In this document: one piece after another, positions 59,490 through 64,000 of the stretch
How the letters are laid out: each line of letters begins with the position of its first letter
Position numbering within the stretch: position 1 is the first letter of the stretch
Position numbers and translations under genes: made by a program
Source of the DNA: Halomicrobium urmianum
GTDB lineage: Archaea > Halobacteriota > Halobacteria > Halobacteriales > Haloarculaceae
Direction of reading: 5' to 3'
Length of the DNA: 64,000 nucleotides
Assembly (NCBI RefSeq): GCF_020217425.1
Contig: NZ_CP084090.1
Coordinates: 1,922,001-1,986,000, forward strand
Notes under the pieces: model-generated
What the model was told of the DNA's origin: nothing
The model's input: only the letters and a program-made list of their open reading frames with translations
The model's database searches: none

Positions 59490-60560
59490 TTAGTCGTCCG
59501 CGGCGTCAGCCACCCGCGAGGGCTCGTGAGTCACGAGCCCCGATCCGACGCCCAGCGCCTCGTTCGTCCGGCGGACGCTGGTCTCCCGATCGGCCATGTC
59601 GGCCACGGCGCGGACGGCGTCGACGTTCTCGGGGACGACGTCGGCCTCCTGGTGGATGGCCTGGAAGAGGCTCAGGTCCGTGCCGCCGGGGCCGTCGCGG
59701 CAGGTGATCGACTCGGCCCAGACGCAGTTCTCCCAGACGTCGCCGCGCGGGCGGCCGGCGTCGCCGGTGTAGTCGGTCAGCTTTCCGGCGCCGTCGATGC
59801 CGAGGTGTTCGGGCACGACCAGCACCCGCGACTCCTCGGCGAGCAGGTCCCTGACGGCGCGTGCGCTGGGGTCGCCGTCGAGCGTGATCGTGAGCGCGTG
59901 GGTGTGCATCAGCGTGGCGGGCACTTTCATCCCCATCGTGTCGACGTCGATGTCGGGGAAGATCGTCTGCAGGTCGGGGCCGTGGTGGGAGGGGATCGAG
60001 ACGGGGTCGGGCACCGTGTCGTTGATCGGCCCCCGTCCGGTCTGTGCGGGGTCCCCGCCGCGGCGGACCAGCGTGGCGCGGACCTTCCGGACGCCGCACG
60101 CCTCGCGCAGCGGCGCGAGCAGGCGGGAGAGGCCGGTCGTGTTACAGGAGACCACGCGGGCGGCGTCCGCGTCCCGGGCGTCCCCGTAGTTCGCGCGGGC
60201 GTTGAAGCTCACCGGCGCCACGTCCGGGTCCTCGCCGCCCTGATAGATGGCGGGCGTGCCCAGTTCCTCGTAGATGGAGCGGTTCTGCGCGCCGACGCCG
60301 GACGGCGTGGCGTCGACGACCACGTCGCTGGCGCCGACGAGATCCCGTACGTCCCCGTGGACGTCCAGCCCCGCCGCTTCGAACCGATGGCCGCGGTCGT
60401 CCGCGGCGTACAGCGGGAACCCGCGGTCGCGGGCTACCTGCGCCTCGTAGTTGGGCGTGCGTTTCGCGACGCCGGCGACCGTCATGTCCGGCTGTGACCG
60501 AACGGCGTCCGCGACGCGTTTGCCGATCGTGCCGTAGCCGTTGATGCCCACGCGGAGCAT
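59490..60560 (-). CDS. gapII: glyceraldehyde-3-phosphate dehydrogenase, archaeal type II
   Basis: 356-residue archaeal [20 protein letters not shown] starts the nucleotide-binding fold, [11 protein letters not shown] holds the catalytic Cys (about residue 139) and [28 protein letters not shown] and VWENCVW are typical. In haloarchaea this enzyme serves gluconeogenesis. The ATG at 60560 ([10 protein letters not shown]) is the family start; a longer frame upstream runs through the promoter. A TrmB-like operator lies just upstream of its TATA box. It converges on the phosphoesterase gene. Confidence 0.94.
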   Translation of the reverse strand: MLRVGINGYGTIGKRVADAVRSQPDMTVAGVAKRTPNYEAQVARDRGFPLYAADDRGHRFEAAGLDVHGDVRDLVGASDVVVDATPSGVGAQNRSIYEELGTPAIYQGGEDPDVAPVSFNARANYGDARDADAARVVSCNTTGLSRLLAPLREACGVRKVRATLVRRGGDPAQTGRGPINDTVPDPVSIPSHHGPDLQTIFPDIDVDTMGMKVPATLMHTHALTITLDGDPSARAVRDLLAEESRVLVVPEHLGIDGAGKLTDYTGDAGRPRGDVWENCVWAESITCRDGPGGTDLSLFQAIHQEADVVPENVDAVRAVADMADRETSVRRTNEALGVGSGLVTHEPSRVADAADD

Positions 60561-60606
60561 GTACAGCCATTGCACCGAGTCCGGTAAATTCCTTATGATA
60601 GATTGT

Positions 60607-60633
60607 GTAAAATAGTTACTCGCTTCGGAGTAA
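60607..60633 (-). promoter_or_regulatory. TrmB-like operator and TATA box of gapII
   Basis: Minus strand: TTACTC-N6-GAGTAA (60616-60633), then TATTTTAC (60607-60614), 12 nt, AAGGAATT (60587-60594), and about 26 nt to the gapII ATG. The palindrome fits the TACT-N7-GAGTA TrmB consensus. TrmB binds without glucose and activates from sites upstream of the TATA box, according to what I recall of the Halobacterium work. Induction of gapII when sugar is absent would fit its gluconeogenic role. Confidence 0.68.
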
Positions 60634-60752
60634 CTTCTGGTCGAACCGCCGTCGGGCCTCGGCATAACGGGCGTCTAACAAACACCCGTCCACGCCCAGT
60701 CCGTCGATCGGACGTCACAAGAGCTAATCCGGCGGCGGCCCCATCGCCGGGC

Positions 60753-61745
60753 ATGGACGACTCGCTGCGCGCGCCCGCCGAGACAGCCGTCGAGCAGTGT
60801 CTAAACCTCCAGTCCGACGAGTCCTGCGCGGTCGTCACCGACGACGAGCGGCTCCCGATCGGGGAGGCGCTGTACGACGTGGCCGCCGGAATTACGGACG
60901 ACGCCGTGCTGCTGCGGTACCCGCCCGGCGAGCAGCACGGCGCGGAGCCGCCCGCTCCCGTCGCGGCGGCGATGGCGGACGCCGACGTGGTGCTGGCGCC
61001 GACGACCAAGAGTATCAGCCACACCAGAGCCCGCAGTGCCGCCACGGAGGCCGGCGCCCGCGCCGCGACGCTGCCCGGCATCACCGAGGCGGTCTTCCGG
61101 ACCGGTCTCGACGCCGACTACGAGTCCATCGCCGAGCACTGCCGCGCCGTCCTCGACCAAGTCGGCGACGCCGGGGAGGTCCGGGTCACCTCCCCGCAGG
61201 GCACCGACATCACCTTCGAACCCCGCGGCCGCGAGTGGCGACTGGACACCGGCATCGTCCACGAGCCCGGCGACTTCTCGAACCTCCCCGCCGGCGAGGT
61301 GTTCGTCAGCCCCGCCACCGCCGACGGCCGCTTCGTCGTCGACGGGACGATGATGCCCCACGGGAAGCTCGAGGGCCGCGAACTCGCCTTCGAGGTCGAG
61401 GACGGACAGGTCACCGAGGTCTCCGACGACGCCGTCCGCGAGGAGATCGAAGCGGCGGCGGAGGTCGGCGACGCCGGCGAGGAGACCTCGTCGAGCTCCG
61501 GCGCGCAGCGCCGGAACGCCGCCTACAACCTCGCCGAACTCGGCATCGGCACCAACGTCGCCGTCGACGAGCTGGTCGGATCCGTCCTGCTCGACGAGAA
61601 GGCCGCCGGCACCGTCCACATCGCCATCGGCGACGACCACGCCATCGGCGGCGACACCGAGGCCCCGATCCACCTCGACGGTATCCTGCGGGAGCCGACC
61701 GTCTACGCTGACGGGGAAGAAGTAGAGCTTCCGCGGAGCAAGTGA
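60753..61745 (+). CDS. M29-family aminopeptidase
   Basis: 330 residues. The C-terminal half has the M29 pattern: NLAELGIGTNVAVDELVG, LDEKAAGTVHIAIGDDH and PIHLDGILREPTV, with the two His and Asp that bind metal (HIAIG; IHLD), and Glu in LPAGEVFVSP. It removes N-terminal residues from peptides. The protein is shorter than the approximately 400-residue bacterial enzymes because of a reduced N-terminal domain. The ATG at 60753 gives MDDSLRAPAETAVEQC; the frame upstream is not believable. Divergent from gapII. Confidence 0.86.
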   Translation: MDDSLRAPAETAVEQCLNLQSDESCAVVTDDERLPIGEALYDVAAGITDDAVLLRYPPGEQHGAEPPAPVAAAMADADVVLAPTTKSISHTRARSAATEAGARAATLPGITEAVFRTGLDADYESIAEHCRAVLDQVGDAGEVRVTSPQGTDITFEPRGREWRLDTGIVHEPGDFSNLPAGEVFVSPATADGRFVVDGTMMPHGKLEGRELAFEVEDGQVTEVSDDAVREEIEAAAEVGDAGEETSSSSGAQRRNAAYNLAELGIGTNVAVDELVGSVLLDEKAAGTVHIAIGDDHAIGGDTEAPIHLDGILREPTVYADGEEVELPRSK

Positions 61746-61778
61746 GCCGCGAAGCCGCAGGCCGGACGGTCGGGGCCG

Positions 61779-62969
61779 CTACTCCACGAGGTCGAACGCG
61801 ACGGCGACGGCCGGTTCCCAGTAGACGAACCGGTAGCGACCGGGCGTGAGGTCGGGGCAGACGACGAGCCGATCGGCGTGGGAGTGGTCCGCGACGAGTC
61901 CCTCCTCCGTGAGTTCCAGTTCCCACTCGAAGCCCTCGCCCGGTTCGTGGAGGATTCCCTCGTCGGTGTAGCCGACCGGGTCGCTGTCGGTGACGCCCCG
62001 GACGTCCTGCCAGCCGTCGTCGGTGTACGCCTGCAAGTTGTACTTGTGGCGGTTGCCGGTTCCCCGCTCCTCGCCGGAGACGTTGGTCATCGAAATCGAG
62101 ACCGTGTCGCCGTATTCGGCTTCGAGCGCGTCGACCCGCAGCGCGAAGACCGGGTCGCCGTCCCCGGCAGTGGCTTCGCCCCACGCCAACTCGTCCTCGT
62201 CGACCCAGCTCCCGAGGCGTTCGAACCCCTCCCGGTCGCAGGTCAGCGGGTCGCGGACGACCGGCGGGTCCCCGTCGGGCCGGACGTAGCCGTCGAGGTC
62301 GGCGGGATCGATCGGCCCCTCGGACGCTGTCTCGACCGTCTCCTCGTTGCCCCAACCGTCCGTGATCCGCACAGTCGCCCTGCTCGGCACGGGCCCGTCG
62401 ACGGTGACCCGCACGATCGCGGCCGGGAAGGTGATGGACTGGGCGCACAGCCGGTCGCCATCGCTGGCGTCCACGGCCCGCGCCGCGAACCGGACGCGCC
62501 CGTCCGACACCTCGGCGTCAGAGACCTCGACCTCGCGGTAGCATGCGTCGGGGCCGACGGACTGGACGAGGACGAGCAACGATCGCTCGAAGTCCGTGCC
62601 GTCGACGAACGCGCGGACGCGCTCGCGGCGGTCCTCGGGGAGGGCGTCCAGGTCGAGGATCGCGTCGGCTCGCTCCGGTGAACTGATCAGGGTCGTCCGG
62701 CCGACGAACTCCTCGCTGTACTCCGGAGACTCGACGGCCGGCCCGAGCTGAATCGACTCGACGTCGGTCAGTTCCGGGTCCGGCGTTCCGCCGTCGGTCG
62801 CCGTCGGACCGTCGGTCGCTGATCCGTCGCCGGTCGTAGGGCCTTCGTTCGATCCGTCGCCGGGATCGCCGCCGGACCCACCCGGGTCGTTCCCGCCGAC
62901 GCAGCCGGCCAGCGCCGTTCCGAACCCGGCGGCCAGACCTAGGAGGCGTCGTCTATCGATCGGGGACAT
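61779..62969 (-). CDS. Tat-exported lipoprotein of unknown function
   Basis: 396 residues. DRRRLLGLAAGFGTALAGC at the N-terminus combines a twin-arginine motif with a lipobox (Cys 23). A Gly/Asp/Thr linker follows (about 24-65). The remainder has two parts: about 70-215 (SIQLGPAVESPEYSEEFVGR, LLVLVQSVGPDACYREVEVS) and about 240-395. The latter begins in a second linker and has LRVDALEAEYGDTVSISMTN, HKYNLQAYTDDGWQDVRG and HEPGEGFEWELEL, an Ig-like strand pattern. No named family is recognised. Lipid anchoring outside the membrane is the only safe statement. Confidence 0.82.
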   Translation of the reverse strand: MSPIDRRRLLGLAAGFGTALAGCVGGNDPGGSGGDPGDGSNEGPTTGDGSATDGPTATDGGTPDPELTDVESIQLGPAVESPEYSEEFVGRTTLISSPERADAILDLDALPEDRRERVRAFVDGTDFERSLLVLVQSVGPDACYREVEVSDAEVSDGRVRFAARAVDASDGDRLCAQSITFPAAIVRVTVDGPVPSRATVRITDGWGNEETVETASEGPIDPADLDGYVRPDGDPPVVRDPLTCDREGFERLGSWVDEDELAWGEATAGDGDPVFALRVDALEAEYGDTVSISMTNVSGEERGTGNRHKYNLQAYTDDGWQDVRGVTDSDPVGYTDEGILHEPGEGFEWELELTEEGLVADHSHADRLVVCPDLTPGRYRFVYWEPAVAVAFDLVE

Positions 62970-63067
62970 GATCGAGAGGTCGCTACCCGCAGATAAGGCC
63001 CTTGTGTAGGCTTCGACGCCGTTCGAAGCGTCCGTCGATCGACACGGTGCTCGCCCCTCGTCGGTCG

Positions 63068-64000
63068 TCACCGACAGGGCACTGCGTGGACGCCACTGCT
63101 GTTCCTGATCACGGCGACGGTGCACTCGGAGGCGTTTGTCGCCGACTCCCCGACCAGCTGCGGGCTCCCGCTGGCGTTCGCCAGCTTTCGCCCCTCCACG
63201 GGTACCTCGCCGTACATGAGTACCCGGACCACGTCGGGGCGGTCGAGGTACGTCGGCGGGACGTCGTCGAAGTGCCACTCGCCGACGAAGGCGACCTCCG
63301 ACGCGTCGTCGACGTCGTGCGCGGCGAGTTCGGCCCCGCCGTCCCGGAACTCCTCGCCTCTGGCCCAGTCGATCTCGCTGTGCCGGTCCGCGCCGGTTCG
63401 CCCGAGTTCGAACGCGGCGCCGTAGAACAGCGCCGAGCAGACTAGCGCGACGGCGACCAGTTCGGCGGCCGCGTCGGCCGGGACGGCTTCGCGGGCCGCC
63501 AGCCGATCGACGGCGAGCGCGAGCGCCAGCCCGCCGGACAGCGCCAGCGGGGCCAGCAGGGCCCACAGGTAGTAGTCGTGGTACCGCCACCCCCGCGGGA
63601 GGAGCACGAGGATGGTGAGGCCGCTGACGAGCCACGAGAGCAGGAGCAGTCGCGGCTCGGTCGGATCCCGTATTGCGGCCACTGCGAGCGCCGCAACCGC
63701 GACGAGGCTGAGCGGCACCGTCAGCGACACGGCCGCCTCCAGCGGCGTCGCGAGCGTCAGTTCGTCGCGGAACAGCCAGTCCACCCGGAGCAGGAACCCG
63801 GGGTGGTTCCAGACGCTGTAGCTCTCGACGAGGCTGGCGCCGGCCGGCTGGAGGGACTGCACGGCCTCCACGGCGCCGACAGACAGGCCGGTCGCCGCGA
63901 CGACGCCGCCGGCCCTCGCGAGCGCCCGTCGCCGCAGGTACAGCACCGTCACCGGGAGCGCGACGCTGGCCTCCCAGAGGTGGTTGCCGATCCCGAGCGC
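63068..64000 (-). CDS. large membrane glycosyltransferase-like protein (GT39/ArnT type), N-terminus outside window
   Basis: The window's right end contains the C-terminal 310 residues. The frame is open to the last base, where GNHLWEASVALPVTVLYL is visible. Several helices follow, with SWLVSGLTILVLLPRGWRYHDYYLWALLAPLALSGGLALAL and a soluble tail ending SGVHAVPCR. The HLWE and W.YHDYY motifs in loops between long helices resemble dolichyl-phosphate-sugar-dependent transferases. Without the N-terminal catalytic loop this remains a suggestion. Confidence 0.7.
   Translation of the reverse strand, partial: ALGIGNHLWEASVALPVTVLYLRRRALARAGGVVAATGLSVGAVEAVQSLQPAGASLVESYSVWNHPGFLLRVDWLFRDELTLATPLEAAVSLTVPLSLVAVAALAVAAIRDPTEPRLLLLSWLVSGLTILVLLPRGWRYHDYYLWALLAPLALSGGLALALAVDRLAAREAVPADAAAELVAVALVCSALFYGAAFELGRTGADRHSEIDWARGEEFRDGGAELAAHDVDDASEVAFVGEWHFDDVPPTYLDRPDVVRVLMYGEVPVEGRKLANASGSPQLVGESATNASECTVAVIRNSSGVHAVPCR

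Overview
The window is a GC-rich piece of a haloarchaeal (class Halobacteria) chromosome. The evidence is the very acidic proteins, leaderless genes with TATA-like boxes about 25-30 nt before the start codon, fused-doublet histone, archaeal-type GAPDH, L10e, RPA-type single-strand DNA-binding protein, Tat-dominated secretion and universal stress proteins. The order azf ... rpa, histone, HDAC, and the pairing of gapI-pgk with an archaeal gapII, recall the arrangement I remember from Haloferax volcanii; I cannot assign a genus.

Layout. 1-2.1 kb: A1-type cytochrome oxidase subunits I (cut by the window edge) and II. 2.2-6.6 kb: creatininase-family protein, DUF5790-like protein, membrane proteins, a pterin aldolase and the NAD-dependent glucose-6-phosphate dehydrogenase azf. 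6.6-7.8 kb: a small AT-rich, apparently acquired islet with a frame-broken PD-(D/E)XK-like nuclease and a 32-aa membrane peptide. 7.8-14.3 kb: DUF309, HD hydrolase, tRNA-Arg, then the single-strand-binding protein, histone and histone deacetylase (the last two abut exactly), and CCA-adding enzyme. 14.3-23.5 kb: tRNA-Asn, a tRNA with CAT anticodon, a Tat-exported GH11 xylanase with CBM6 and PKD modules, an SF1 helicase, an intracellular GH10 xylanase, an alcohol dehydrogenase, a 39-aa zinc protein, a GNAT and tRNA-Phe. 23.5-34.3 kb: SOUL protein, aldo/keto reductase, a formate/nitrite-transporter-Usp fusion, a glycosylation-sequon-rich DUF4397 protein, Usp, zinc ribbon and the trehalose genes otsA-otsB. 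34.6-50 kb: many membrane proteins (including a frame-broken cation/proton antiporter and a zincin-like membrane protein without the catalytic Glu), a membrane-anchored spermidine-synthase-like protein and two exported proteins. 50-55.5 kb: tandem cold-shock genes, a glutathionyl-hydroquinone-reductase-like protein, L10e, a RimK-like ligase and paired zinc-ribbon membrane proteins. 55.6-61 kb: Hsp20 and the triose-phosphate segment gapI-pgk-(51-aa gene)-phosphoesterase-gapII. 61-64 kb: M29 aminopeptidase, a lipoprotein and part of a large membrane protein.

Two observations stand out. First, three of the four tRNA genes (Arg, Asn, Phe) are each followed by a 110-131 bp module made of a strong hairpin, a partly conserved GC-rich stretch and a 21-nt copy of that same tRNA's 3' end. 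This looks like a family of tiny non-autonomous elements that integrate at tRNA 3' ends. Second, the promoter of gapII and that of an unannotated-looking 51-aa gene share one promoter module with identical spacing: a TACTC-N6-GAGTA palindrome, 2 nt, TATTTTAC, 12 nt, AAGGAATT. The palindrome matches the TrmB consensus as I remember it, so the small gene is probably part of the sugar-responsive gluconeogenic regulon.

At least three reading frames (7.4, 39.2 and 46.1 kb), and possibly a fourth (25.6 kb), are broken by what look like single-base changes, two of them in short homopolymers and a third next to a C run. Residual sequencing error is a live explanation and affects how those genes should be read.
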